From NCBI RefSeq assembly GCF_014385095.1, contig NZ_JACRTC010000011.1, positions 1-44,488 on the forward strand: 44,488 nucleotides of DNA, read 5' to 3'. Positions within the stretch are counted from its first letter, which is position 1, and each line of letters opens with the position of its first letter. Positions 7,674 through 14,911 of the stretch are shown here, one piece after another. The notes below the pieces were generated by a model. It saw only the letters and a program-made list of their open reading frames with translations, was not told where the DNA came from and did no database searches. The stretch comes from Zongyangia hominis. GTDB taxonomy: Bacteria > Bacillota > Clostridia > Oscillospirales > Ruminococcaceae. The translations under genes and the position numbers were made by a program.

Positions 7674-8942
7674 ATGGATGAAAACAGGACTCCATTGTCC
7701 GACGACGTGATGATTGAAGTGACGATGCTCGGCCAGTTTGAAATCCGGGTAGGGGAGCATATGATCAACGACAGCATCAACCGCACCAACAAGCTGTGGA
7801 GCCTGCTGGAATATCTGATCACCTTCAAGGACAAGGAAATTTCTCAACAGGAGCTCATCGACGCGCTCTGGCCGGGGGGGGAAAGCGACAATCCGGTCAA
7901 CGCGCTGAAAAACTTGGTTTACCGTGTGCGGACGATTTTGATTAACTACGATATTCCCCACGGCAAGGAACTGATTGTCCATAAACGCAATTCCTACTGC
8001 TGGAACAGCGCCTTTCCCTGCAAGGTGGACATCGAGGAGTTTGAACGCCTTTGCAAGGAGGCCATGGATCCAGCCATCACAAAAGAGGAGCGGCTGGCCA
8101 AATATGAAGCGGCCGTCAAGCTTTATAAGGGGGACTTTCTCCCCAAATCCGCCTACGACGAATGGGTGGTGCCGCTGCATACCCATTACCATGCGCTGTA
8201 TCTGCGGGCTGTCACCCACTATGTGGAGTTGCTGGAAGAGGAGAGCCGCTGGAACGAGATGGAGGCCATCTGTGAACAGGCGTTGATCATCGACCAGTTT
8301 GAAGAGGAGCTGCATGAAAAATATTTGCGCTGCCTCATCAAAACTGGGAAGCCCCAGAAAGCCCTCTCCCACTATAACTATGTCACCGAGCTTTTCTACC
8401 GGAAGCTGGGCGTCAAACCGGGGGAGGATATCCGGGAGCTCTACAAAGAAATTGTCAAAACCGAAAAGGCCATGGAAACGGATCTGGATATCATCAAGAA
8501 CGATCTGTCCGAGAGCCAGGCGGCCAAGGGCGCATTTTATTGTGAATACGCCTTTTTCAAGGAGATCTACCGCTTGGAAGCCCGCAGCGCCGAGCGGCTG
8601 GGGCAGGCCGTGTTTATCGGACTGCTGACGGTGACCACCGTCGACAACAAAAAGCCCAAGGTGGAACTGCTCAACAACGCCATGGACTGCCTGCTCAAGG
8701 TCATCCGGGAAGATCTGCGCAAGGGGGACGTGGTGGCCCGCTTCAGTGCCGCCCAGTATGTGCTGATGCTGCCCACCTTGACTTACGAAAACGGGCTGAT
8801 GGTCTTAAACCGTATCATCAAGCGGTTTAATCGGGAGCATCCCCGTCTGCCGGTGGTGATTCACACCAAATTGCAGCCGCTGGATCCGGTGGATTTGCAG
8901 AAGAACGCAGAGCAAAAGAAGGACATGACGAAGAGTAAATAG
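7674..8942 (+). CDS. SARP/BTAD-family transcriptional activator with degenerate GGDEF-like C-terminus
   Basis: A 422-residue regulator. Residues ~12-105 are an OmpR-type winged helix (VTMLGQFEIRV, ELIDALWP, NLVYRVRTIL). Residues ~115-265 are the all-helical bacterial transcriptional activation domain of SARP proteins (CKVDIEEFERLC, GDFLP, EKYLRCLIKTGKPQKALSHY). Residues ~285-415 look like a GGDEF fold, with FSAAQYVLMLP where GGDEF enzymes carry their active site, so no cyclase activity is expected. The start at 7674 is chosen because GAGGGGAG directly abuts the earlier ATG at 7665 but is ~9 nt from this one. It is divergent from the pilus operon and followed by a small co-directional gene. 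Confidence 0.85.
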   Translation: MDENRTPLSDDVMIEVTMLGQFEIRVGEHMINDSINRTNKLWSLLEYLITFKDKEISQQELIDALWPGGESDNPVNALKNLVYRVRTILINYDIPHGKELIVHKRNSYCWNSAFPCKVDIEEFERLCKEAMDPAITKEERLAKYEAAVKLYKGDFLPKSAYDEWVVPLHTHYHALYLRAVTHYVELLEEESRWNEMEAICEQALIIDQFEEELHEKYLRCLIKTGKPQKALSHYNYVTELFYRKLGVKPGEDIRELYKEIVKTEKAMETDLDIIKNDLSESQAAKGAFYCEYAFFKEIYRLEARSAERLGQAVFIGLLTVTTVDNKKPKVELLNNAMDCLLKVIREDLRKGDVVARFSAAQYVLMLPTLTYENGLMVLNRIIKRFNREHPRLPVVIHTKLQPLDPVDLQKNAEQKKDMTKSK

Positions 8943-8958
8943 ATAGGGGGGGGCTTCC

Positions 8959-9162
8959 ATGGCAGCGGATGAGAAAAAACAAAAGGATAAAAAGGCCACG
9001 TTTATCGTCCAGGTGCAGTTTCGCCAAAACGCCACCTGGCAGGGCAGCATCCATTGGAATGAAAAGAATAAGACCCAGTATTTCCGCAGCACCCTGGAAA
9101 TGATCAAACTGATGGACGAGGCTCTCGGCGAGGGCCGCAAAGAAGACGAAGACGACGCATAG
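8959..9162 (+). CDS. Small conserved protein downstream of SARP regulator
   Basis: A 67-residue soluble protein with a Lys-rich start, a β-strand core (TFIVQVQFRQNATWQGSIHW) and a predicted helix (STLEMIKLMDEALG), ending in an acidic tail. The start is preceded by a G-run ribosome site. It follows the regulator by 16 bp and ends at a terminator, so the two form an operon. I recognise it only as a Clostridia-type small protein of unknown function. The pairing suggests it modulates the regulator or is its partner, but nothing in the sequence proves that. Confidence 0.72.
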   Translation: MAADEKKQKDKKATFIVQVQFRQNATWQGSIHWNEKNKTQYFRSTLEMIKLMDEALGEGRKEDEDDA

Positions 9163-9167
9163 AGAAG

Positions 9168-9193
9168 CAGCCGCTCATGGAGCGGCTGTTTTT
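9168..9193 (+). terminator. Intrinsic terminator of the SARP operon
   Basis: CAGCCGCT and AGCGGCTG form an 8-bp stem with a four-base loop and a T5 tail. Confidence 0.88.
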
Positions 9194-9486
9194 GCGTTTG
9201 GGAGGATGCGGCGAGGCGGGGAACCTTCGCCAGGCGATCACGGCGAGCGGCCGGGGCATCATGCCTCCTCGCGGGCGGTCATGGCGGGGCCTGGGGCCTA
9301 AGAGCCATCGAGGGCAAAGAGGGACGCACTACCAGATGGGGAACCTGCATCCTGGCCCATCCCAGGCGAGCCCGCAAACGCTGGATACCACGTCCCCGCC
9401 TGACCACGACTGGGGATGGTGCCGTTTTCCTCGGGATCATGGCCCCGCCCTCCCCCGGCGCGCCCCAGTCCCGCCCGCTTTGGTCA
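9194..9486. other. GC-rich non-coding spacer
   Basis: About 290 bases between two terminators. Open frames across it have no recognisable protein features, ribosome sites or promoter. It contains many short G/C palindromes. I see no gene here. Confidence 0.5.
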
Positions 9487-9518
9487 TAGAAGAAGGGGCC
9501 GCTCTTTCGAGCGGCCCC
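9487..9518 (-). terminator. Terminator of the vitamin B6 operon
   Basis: GGGGCCGCT / AGCGGCCCC forms a 9-bp stem. Read on the minus strand it is followed by TTCTTCTA, just past the stop codon of the ECF gene. Confidence 0.75.
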
Positions 9519-9528
9519 TCGGCGTTTG

Positions 9529-10089
9529 CTACTGATGGGCGGGCTGGGTTTTATGGAGTCCCACGTCGATGCCTTTGGCAAGGGGCACCGAAACAATCAC
9601 CGCGATGACGGCGTTGAGGACGGAGAGTAAGAAGTCGCCGAGCGCGGCGAAGAGCACCGGTTGGGTCATGCCGTCGGAAGTGAGCATGAGGACGATCATA
9701 CTGTTGAGGGGGGAAGCGAAGACATTGACCAAGATGCCGCAGGCCGCCGCCACAAAGCCCCGCTTGGCCGAGAAGGGTTTGTTCCCACGGTGCATGATAG
9801 CGCCGCAGAGAAGGCCGGTCAGGAATTTGCCCACAAAGGTGCCGGGGGCGTAGAGGGCGTAGGTGCCGCTAACGAGATCAAACAGCCCCATGCCGATGCC
9901 GCCGGCAAGGCCGCCCTTCACCCCGCCCAATACCAGGGCGCCGGTCAGGCAGAAGATGTTGCCGAAGTGGATCATGGCGCTGCCGGCGCCACCGGGAAAG
10001 GGTATCCGGATATTGATATAGGTCCCCACAAAGCTCAGCGCCGCAAAGAGCGCGGTGAGCACGAGATCTCTGGTGGTCAGTTTTTTCAT
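9529..10089 (-). CDS. ECF transporter S component, probably for vitamin B6
   Basis: A 186-residue, very hydrophobic protein with about six membrane helices and a short basic N-terminus (MKKLTTRDLVLTALFAALSF), the usual start of ECF substrate-binding (S) components. It would sit in the membrane, bind a vitamin and use a shared energising module (EcfA/A'/T) encoded elsewhere. The family resemblance is to the general ECF S-component group. The vitamin B6 assignment is an inference from the gene 45 bp upstream, a pyridoxamine/pyridoxal kinase in the same operon, which would trap the imported vitamer. Ribosome site: AAGGATGGGG. A terminator follows. Confidence 0.85.
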   Translation of the reverse strand: MKKLTTRDLVLTALFAALSFVGTYINIRIPFPGGAGSAMIHFGNIFCLTGALVLGGVKGGLAGGIGMGLFDLVSGTYALYAPGTFVGKFLTGLLCGAIMHRGNKPFSAKRGFVAAACGILVNVFASPLNSMIVLMLTSDGMTQPVLFAALGDFLLSVLNAVIAVIVSVPLAKGIDVGLHKTQPAHQ

Positions 10090-10134
10090 GGTATCCCCAT
10101 CCTTATGTTCCTATATTTGCGAAAGCGGGCAACA

Positions 10135-10998
10135 TTAAAAGATGTGGTAGCGCTCGGGAACGTCCCGGCGCATGAGTTCCGGCAGGCAGCTTTCCAGCAT
10201 GACCCCATACCGTGTGTCGCTACCGTAGCCGAAGGTGGTCTTGATGCAGATTTCGATGAACCGGGTGGCCCGGTCCATGGCCATGGGAAGGCTGTCCCCG
10301 GTGAGCATGCCGCCGGTGAGCACACTGGCGAAGATATCCCCCGTCCCCGGGTAGGAAACGGGCACATAGTCGCAGTCCACCGCCCAAAAGGCGTTTTTCT
10401 CCCGGTCGTAGCCGATGTTGGCCATTTCCCCGGTAGCCAATTTCACCCCGGTCATCACCACCTGACCCGGCCCCCGTTCGGAGAGGCGCACCAGCATGCT
10501 TTTGCCCTGGGCCCGGGTCAGGGGCGCGAAGGGATAGGCTTCCCCTAGGAGCACCGCCGCCTCGGTCAGGTTGGGGGTGATGATGTCCGCCGCGGCCACC
10601 AGCTCCCCCATCCGCCGTTGGATGGCGGGGGTACATGTGCGGTAGGGTTTGCCGTGGTCCCCCATCACCGGGTCCACCACCTTGAGGGCCTTCGGATAGC
10701 ACTCAAAAAAACGGAGGCAGTGGCCGATCTGTTCCTTCGTGCTGAGAAATCCGCTGTAAATGGCCTCAAAACCGATTTGCAGCTTTTGGTAGTGCTCCAG
10801 CGCCGGTTCCATGTAGTCGGTCAGGTCCCGGTATTCCACCTCGCCCAGTCCGCCCAAATGGGTGGAGAAGACCGCCGTGGGCACGGGGCACACTTGCACC
10901 CCCATGGCTGAGAGCACCGGCAGAATGACGGTCAGCGAGCACCGTCCAAAGCCGGACAGGTCGTGAATGGCCGCCACCCGCATGGGTCGATCCATCAT
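10135..10998 (-). CDS. pdxK: Pyridoxamine/pyridoxal kinase
   Basis: A 287-residue ribokinase-fold kinase of the PdxK/PdxY type that phosphorylates vitamin B6 vitamers with ATP. Diagnostic segments are HDLSGFGRCSLT near residue 12, the PTAVFSTHLGG substrate loop (~40), VDPVMGDHGK (~130), ITPNLTEA (~159), and the catalytic GTGD motif in SYPGTGDIFASVLTGG (~235). The first ATG has GGGTGA about 7 nt upstream. A second ATG follows directly, and MRVAAIHD is five codons further. It is the first gene of a two-gene operon with the ECF S component. The Clostridia-type PdxK here is related to, but not identical with, enterobacterial PdxY. Confidence 0.9.
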   Translation of the reverse strand: MMDRPMRVAAIHDLSGFGRCSLTVILPVLSAMGVQVCPVPTAVFSTHLGGLGEVEYRDLTDYMEPALEHYQKLQIGFEAIYSGFLSTKEQIGHCLRFFECYPKALKVVDPVMGDHGKPYRTCTPAIQRRMGELVAAADIITPNLTEAAVLLGEAYPFAPLTRAQGKSMLVRLSERGPGQVVMTGVKLATGEMANIGYDREKNAFWAVDCDYVPVSYPGTGDIFASVLTGGMLTGDSLPMAMDRATRFIEICIKTTFGYGSDTRYGVMLESCLPELMRRDVPERYHIF

Positions 10999-11029
10999 AT
11001 TGTTTCACCCGCATTCGCAGTGTAATTTG

Positions 11030-11058
11030 ATTATAAGCTCCCCGGACGCCAGACGCAA
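11030..11058 (-). promoter_or_regulatory. Promoter of the vitamin B6 operon
   Basis: On the minus strand TTGCGT (11053-11058) and TATAAT (11030-11035) are 17 bp apart, ~30 nt before the kinase start. The AT-rich ~220 bases beyond it, up to the next promoter, hold no gene. They include a short inverted repeat ATTTTA-TCA-TAAAAT. Confidence 0.65.
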
Positions 11059-11281
11059 AAATCAAAATTTTTCCGCGGCGTTTCGGCAATTTTGCTAACC
11101 TTCACAGTTTTATCCTGTCCATTTTATCATAAAATCGGGCACAATCACAAGGAAGCGGCAAAGAATTTAGAGAGCAAAGTGGATGGGAATTCAAAGTGCA
11201 TAAAAGAGAAAGGCGAGAAGGCGGTTTTGTTGGTAAAATGGTAAAAATATGCGGAAAAAGATAAAGAAAAGAATTGTAGTA

Positions 11282-11309
11282 TTGCACGCAAATGCGGGCA
11301 GAATATAAA
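11282..11309 (+). promoter_or_regulatory. Promoter of the 60-residue protein gene
   Basis: TTGCAC (11282-11287) and TATAAA (11304-11309) with a 16-bp spacer, about 25 nt before the GGAGGT ribosome site of the small gene. Confidence 0.5.
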
Positions 11310-11342
11310 GGACAAACGAGATTCAAATGGAGGTAAACTGCT

Positions 11343-11525
11343 ATGAACAAAACCGCTGTCAATGCCATGAAGGGCGCTGCTGTGGGCATCGCCGTCGGGA
11401 CCGCCGCCTACATGATGTCCGGCAAGTCCATGAAGCCCCAGCGCAAAAAACTCAAAAAGGGCGTGGATAAGGCCATGGGAACCCTGTCCAATATCGTCGA
11501 CAACATCACGTATATGGTAAAATAA
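11343..11525 (+). CDS. Small Ala/Gly-rich membrane-associated protein
   Basis: A 60-residue protein: MNKTAVNAMKG, then a hydrophobic Ala/Gly/Val stretch (residues ~10-26), then a very basic segment (KSMKPQRKKLKKGVDK) and a short amphipathic helix. It is preceded by GGAGGT with ideal spacing and followed by a strong terminator, so it is a genuine monocistronic gene. The composition resembles small YtxH-like or stress-associated membrane proteins of Firmicutes. I do not recognise a specific family and assign no function. Confidence 0.8.
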   Translation: MNKTAVNAMKGAAVGIAVGTAAYMMSGKSMKPQRKKLKKGVDKAMGTLSNIVDNITYMVK

Positions 11526-11539
11526 ATTTGCCCCCTTGC

Positions 11540-11578
11540 AAATAGGCCGCCCTTTATGGGCGGCCTATTTGTTTTTTT
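11540..11578 (+). terminator. Intrinsic terminator
   Basis: AAATAGGCCGCCC / GGGCGGCCTATTT is a 13-bp perfect stem followed by GTTTTTTT. Confidence 0.92.
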
Positions 11579-11734
11579 GTGTGCCATACAGGCCTAAAAG
11601 CAAGGGAATCTGGGAAAAACTGTACACTTACTAAAAAAGAAGTGGGAAAACGCGTCTTTTTTGTAAAAAACTCTGGTGATTCTTTTGTAAATGTTGTAGA
11701 ATAGAACCATATTCTTTCTAGGGGAGGGGCAGTT

Positions 11735-12028
11735 ATGGTTTATCGGCTCACAGTCTATGACGGCGATCAGGTCACCTATATCGACGCCACAAGGGGAGAC
11801 AATCTGCTGTCCCTGCTCAGGGAAAACGGCATTCCTATCGAATGCCCCTGCAACGGCAACGTTATCTGCGGCAAATGCAAAGTCATTGCCACGGGCCTGG
11901 TGGGCACCCTCACCGATCAGGAGATGGCTATGCTCACCCCCGAAGAAGTGGAGAAGGGCGTGCGGCTGGCCTGCATGACCCGCATTGACGGCAACGCCAA
12001 GGTCTATCTGCTCCACGACGGCAAATAA
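11735..12028 (+). CDS. 2Fe-2S ferredoxin-domain protein
   Basis: A 97-residue β-grasp ferredoxin, roughly the whole domain and nothing else. The cluster loop holds Cys37, Cys39, Cys45 and Cys48 (CPCNGNVICGKC), with Cys80 in RLACM as the distal ligand. Cys39-x5-Cys45-x2-Cys48 plus Cys80 gives the C-x5-C-x2-C spacing of the N-terminal domains of corrinoid-activating RamA/DUF4445 proteins. Cys37 is an extra cysteine. It is a small soluble electron carrier or a stand-alone activator domain; its partner is not in the window. It is monocistronic between two terminators. Confidence 0.88.
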   Translation: MVYRLTVYDGDQVTYIDATRGDNLLSLLRENGIPIECPCNGNVICGKCKVIATGLVGTLTDQEMAMLTPEEVEKGVRLACMTRIDGNAKVYLLHDGK

Positions 12029-12039
12029 ATTGTGTCCAC

Positions 12040-12073
12040 GCGCCTGTCCGTTTTATCGGATAGGCGCTTTTTT
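12040..12073 (+). terminator. Ferredoxin terminator
   Basis: GCGCCTGTCCG / CGGATAGGCGC (one G-T pair) followed by a T6 run. Confidence 0.9.
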
Positions 12074-12290
12074 CATGGGCTTTTTCGGTAGCACCCTTTA
12101 AAAAGCGCCTCTGTCGCGCCCTCCGGGCCGCCGTCGGGTGTCGTGTGGGCGCAGCATCTGGATATGTGGCCCGGCGCGGGCGGTCTCGTCTTGGAAAAGC
12201 GGGTCCTGGCTCTAAAAGGCGGGATGCGGGAACAATGGGGATCAAACGGCCGGACGCCTAAAATCAGCCGCCCAGGATGTTTGAGAAGCA
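12074..12290. other. GC-rich non-coding spacer
   Basis: About 220 bases between the ferredoxin terminator and the terminator of the convergent DUF1624 gene. Short open frames here lack ribosome sites and family features. No gene seen. Confidence 0.5.
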
Positions 12291-12329
12291 AAAAAACCGC
12301 CATCCAAAAAGAACGGCGGTTTTATTTCT
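12291..12329. terminator. Terminator of the DUF1624 gene (bidirectional form)
   Basis: AAAACCGCC / GGCGGTTTT hairpin with A-run and T-run on the two sides, 22 bp past the stop codon of the minus-strand gene. Confidence 0.85.
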
Positions 12330-12351
12330 AAGTCTCCGGGCGGGTTTCGCA

Positions 12352-13113
12352 TCAGTGAATCAACATGGCGATGAGGCTCATGAGGCCGTAGAGCACCGGC
12401 TGATGGAGGACATAGATGAGCAGGGTATTGCGGCCGACGGTGCAGAGCAGGCGGCTGTGACGGCGGTAGAAAAAGGGCGGGAAGCGGCCCTCCTTGACGT
12501 AGACCCCCACGAAGGAGCCCATGAGGAAGAGGAAAAACCAGGGCAGGAGGGAAAAGTAATCCGCGGAATAGAACCCGCCGGGGAGAAGACCCAGGGGGAA
12601 GAGAAACTTGGTGGTATACCAGGCGGCGGGAAGAGAGAGTTCCCACAGGGCGGGGATGCCAACATAGCCCTCGACAATGCCGTAGGTAAAGATAAAAAGG
12701 AGTAGCGTCACCAAAGCGCCCAGGAGCGGCGGCACCTTGGAAAGAAGGGGGCGCAAAAGGGCGTAGAGCATCATGGAGACGCCCAGCATGTGGAGAATCC
12801 CGAAGACAATGAGCTCGGAGGGGAGAAAGAGGGCGGTAAACAGGGTGATGCACAGCCCGAGCCCCAGGCAGACGGCACCCCGTTTGAGATTGTTGTGGGA
12901 AAACTGGCAGGCGGTGCCGGAAATAAAGATGAACATGCCGGCGAAAAAGGTGCGCAGGCCGTTCATAAAGGGGGAGAAAAAGAAGGGAAACGAAATTTGA
13001 AAAATGGTCAGCAGGTCGTAAACCCCGTGGTAGATCACCATGCAAAGGATGGCAAAGCCCCGTATTTCGTCGATCAGGTGGACGCGCTGGCCCTGCCGCT
13101 GGATGGTTGTCAT
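12352..13113 (-). CDS. DUF1624 / heparan-α-glucosaminide acetyltransferase-like membrane protein
   Basis: A 253-residue polytopic protein with about seven membrane helices. The N-terminal motif HLIDEIRGFAILCMVIYHGVYD, with its conserved Asp-x-x-Arg-Gly and His, is the hallmark of the DUF1624/HGSNAT-like acyltransferase group. The C-terminal NTLLIYVLHQPVLYG block is also typical. These proteins are thought to transfer acyl groups across the membrane, but the substrate is unknown. The start at MTTIQRQ is set by GGGAGGA about 7 nt upstream. The 29 upstream codons are discounted. It is monocistronic on the minus strand. Confidence 0.83.
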   Translation of the reverse strand: MTTIQRQGQRVHLIDEIRGFAILCMVIYHGVYDLLTIFQISFPFFFSPFMNGLRTFFAGMFIFISGTACQFSHNNLKRGAVCLGLGLCITLFTALFLPSELIVFGILHMLGVSMMLYALLRPLLSKVPPLLGALVTLLLFIFTYGIVEGYVGIPALWELSLPAAWYTTKFLFPLGLLPGGFYSADYFSLLPWFFLFLMGSFVGVYVKEGRFPPFFYRRHSRLLCTVGRNTLLIYVLHQPVLYGLMSLIAMLIH

Positions 13114-13273
13114 CGTTTTTTCCTCCCTTTTGTGGTTGTCTTTTGCCAGTATACCATAGTTTACCCGTTTTTCCAAAGATTCCGCCTCGTTGCGGCTCAA
13201 TTGCGCGATTTACACAGCTGCGGCAAGTTTACAGATTGTTCAGAAACCGCCGCCCTATTTGGCGCGGCTCCTA

Positions 13274-13302
13274 TTTCCATTCCAGGGGTTTTGTGATAGA
13301 AT
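13274..13302 (+). promoter_or_regulatory. Promoter of the NERD-like gene
   Basis: TTTCCA (13274-13279), a 17-bp spacer and TAGAAT (13297-13302), with an extended -10 TG at 13294-13295. Confidence 0.55.
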
Positions 13303-13509
13303 ATTCTTTACAGCGCCGTCGCGTAGCCGGGAGCGGACTACGATCCGGAGTCTAGCCTGCCAAATGGAGCGCGGACAGTGTGCCGCGCAGGTCCCCTTCG
13401 GCGTATGGACAGTTCCGAAGCGGCCGCAGGCGCGACGAGGGCCGCTCTTCAGGCGGGCGTCAGCCCCCGCGGGGACGCGGCAAAAGAATGACAGAGAAGG
13501 AAAGTGGCT
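13303..13509 (+). other. Long GC-rich leader of the NERD-like gene
   Basis: If the promoter at 13274-13302 is used, the transcript has a ~200-nt leader full of short GC palindromes (for example TCCCCTTCGGCG and GCCCCCGCGGGG). I recognise no known riboswitch in it and no small ORF with a ribosome site. Confidence 0.35.
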
Positions 13510-14136
13510 ATGGATTTTCGTAATTTTACAACCTTCCAGTGGATATTGGCCGCCTGTGTGGCCGCCATGGTGCTGCTGGTGATCGGCGTGCTGTTTTTGA
13601 CATTTCGCCGGATGTACTTATTAAAAAAGGGAAAATACAATCAGAAAAAAGCGTTCTCCATTCTGCGCCGGTACGCCTCGGTGCGCAACTTCAAGGTGTT
13701 GCAGAACGTCACCGTGGAAATTAATGGCCGCAGCGCCCACATCGACTTAATGCTGGTGGGCTTTTTCGGCATCCTCTTTTTTGAAGTGGAGGACTTCGAA
13801 GGGGAGTATTACGGCAACCTCAAGGACGAGACCTGGGCCTATGTGAGCAAGGATCTGCGCAAGACCCGGATTCCCAACGCTGTGGTGAAATTGGAGCGGG
13901 ACATCGACGTCATCCGCACCATCTTCGCCGCCAACGACGTCTACAAGGTCCAGATGGAGCCCATGGTGCTGCTCTCCCCGTTTAAAAAGCGCACCGAAAT
14001 CTATCTGAGCGAATCCATCCCCTATCTGCGTGTCAATGAGCTGAGAAAGCACCTGGACAAAGTCAAATACGACAAGGACAACAACGTGGATGTGCCGCGG
14101 GTGGTCTCCCTCATCGAACAGTACCGGAAAAACTAG
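13510..14136 (+). CDS. NERD-like membrane-anchored protein
   Basis: A 208-residue protein with an N-terminal membrane helix (residues ~12-32), a basic stop-transfer segment (RRMYLLKKGKYNQKK) and a cytoplasmic domain resembling the nuclease-related domain NERD. The stretch AHIDLMLVGFFGILFFEVEDFEG parallels the NERD pattern of a DH/ID-x-x-LV-GI-VIE-x-K. The catalytic-type Lys of E-x-K is Asp here (EVEDFEG), so nuclease activity is doubtful. The ATG at 13510 is preferred over the GTG at 13504 because AGAAGGAAA ends 6-7 nt before it. Function unknown; the NERD link is a pattern match by eye. Confidence 0.7.
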   Translation: MDFRNFTTFQWILAACVAAMVLLVIGVLFLTFRRMYLLKKGKYNQKKAFSILRRYASVRNFKVLQNVTVEINGRSAHIDLMLVGFFGILFFEVEDFEGEYYGNLKDETWAYVSKDLRKTRIPNAVVKLERDIDVIRTIFAANDVYKVQMEPMVLLSPFKKRTEIYLSESIPYLRVNELRKHLDKVKYDKDNNVDVPRVVSLIEQYRKN

Positions 14137-14403
14137 CGGAAAGGGAAGGCGCGCGGTCAGCCGCCAGGTCGTCCCGCTACGGAAGCGGCGGGTAAGCGGC
14201 AGCCCCCCGGCTCGACACCGGCAGGACGCTGTGGAACGCGACCCCCCGTTGCCGGAGCGCGTATGCCGCCCCCATCCGGGTGGGGGAAGGTGAAGCACCG
14301 CCGAGGCGGCGCTTGAGGCGCGTGTGCCCGCTGTGTCATGGGGCGCAAAACGGCGGTGGCCCACCCTTTCCCGGACGGCTGGGTTTTGTCCGCCAAGCAG
14401 GAA
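14137..14403. other. GC-rich non-coding spacer
   Basis: About 270 bases after the NERD-like gene, with several strong local palindromes (for example CCCCCAT-CCG-GTGGGGG around 14271-14287). There is no T-run terminator directly after the gene and no credible ORF. I see nothing identifiable. Confidence 0.45.
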
Positions 14404-14435
14404 AAGAGCCATCCGCCCGGAAGCGGATGGCTCTT
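14404..14435 (-). terminator. Terminator of the DUF6483 gene
   Basis: AAGAGCCATCCGC / GCGGATGGCTCTT is a 13-bp perfect stem. On the minus strand it is followed by TTCC after a T-rich end. Confidence 0.85.
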
Positions 14436-14445
14436 GCGTTCTTCT

Positions 14446-14826
14446 TTAGCCGGACACGCCCAGGTCCTTGATGCCGTAGATGCGCTGAATGTCCCGGATG
14501 CCCTCAATGATTTCGTCGGCGCCGAACTGGGCGGCTTCCAGGGCGCCCTCGTCGAGTTCCATCAGCGCGGCGTAAAAGTCGCAGGCGATTTTGAGCATGC
14601 GGGGGGAGGGATCCTTCTCCACTTCCTCGAAGATCAGGTTTTCCGCCTCGTTGAGCCGGCGCTGAGAGAGGAGCCGCTTGACGGTAATGGCGGTCAAATC
14701 CCCTTCGGAGAGGGAATTGGCGTCCACCAGATAAAATTCCTCGGGTACCAAATCCTTTTGGAAAAAGACCTTGCCCAAAAACTGGGTCATCATTTCGATC
14801 TGTTCCAAAATCCAGTCCTTTTGCAC
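14446..14826 (-). CDS. DUF6483 family protein
   Basis: A 126-residue all-helical soluble protein beginning VQKDWILEQIEMMTQFLGKV, typical of the DUF6483 family of Clostridia as I recall it. Helix pairs such as AITVKRLLSQRRLNEAENLIFEEVEKDP look TPR-like. The start is a GTG at 14824-14826 with AAGGGGGG 7 nt upstream. Upstream methionines in the open frame belong to the divergent gene's region. Function is unknown. It is divergent from the RbsA-like ABC gene, with only 85 bp between start codons. Confidence 0.8.
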   Translation of the reverse strand: MQKDWILEQIEMMTQFLGKVFFQKDLVPEEFYLVDANSLSEGDLTAITVKRLLSQRRLNEAENLIFEEVEKDPSPRMLKIACDFYAALMELDEGALEAAQFGADEIIEGIRDIQRIYGIKDLGVSG

Positions 14827-14911
14827 GGGACAGCCCCCCTTTCTGTGTGGGTTCAGTATAGCATATCTATCCGTAAAATGTGTGAAGAAAACGAAAAAGC
14901 AGGTGATCGCT

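Noticed and set aside
9177..9608. 143-codon open frame after the SARP operon
   Set aside because: Starts inside the terminator, is rich in Gly/Pro/Arg, has no ribosome site and runs antisense into the ECF gene.
13747..14412. Minus-strand open frame over the NERD-like gene
   Set aside because: Shadow of the plus-strand gene and of the GC-rich spacer.
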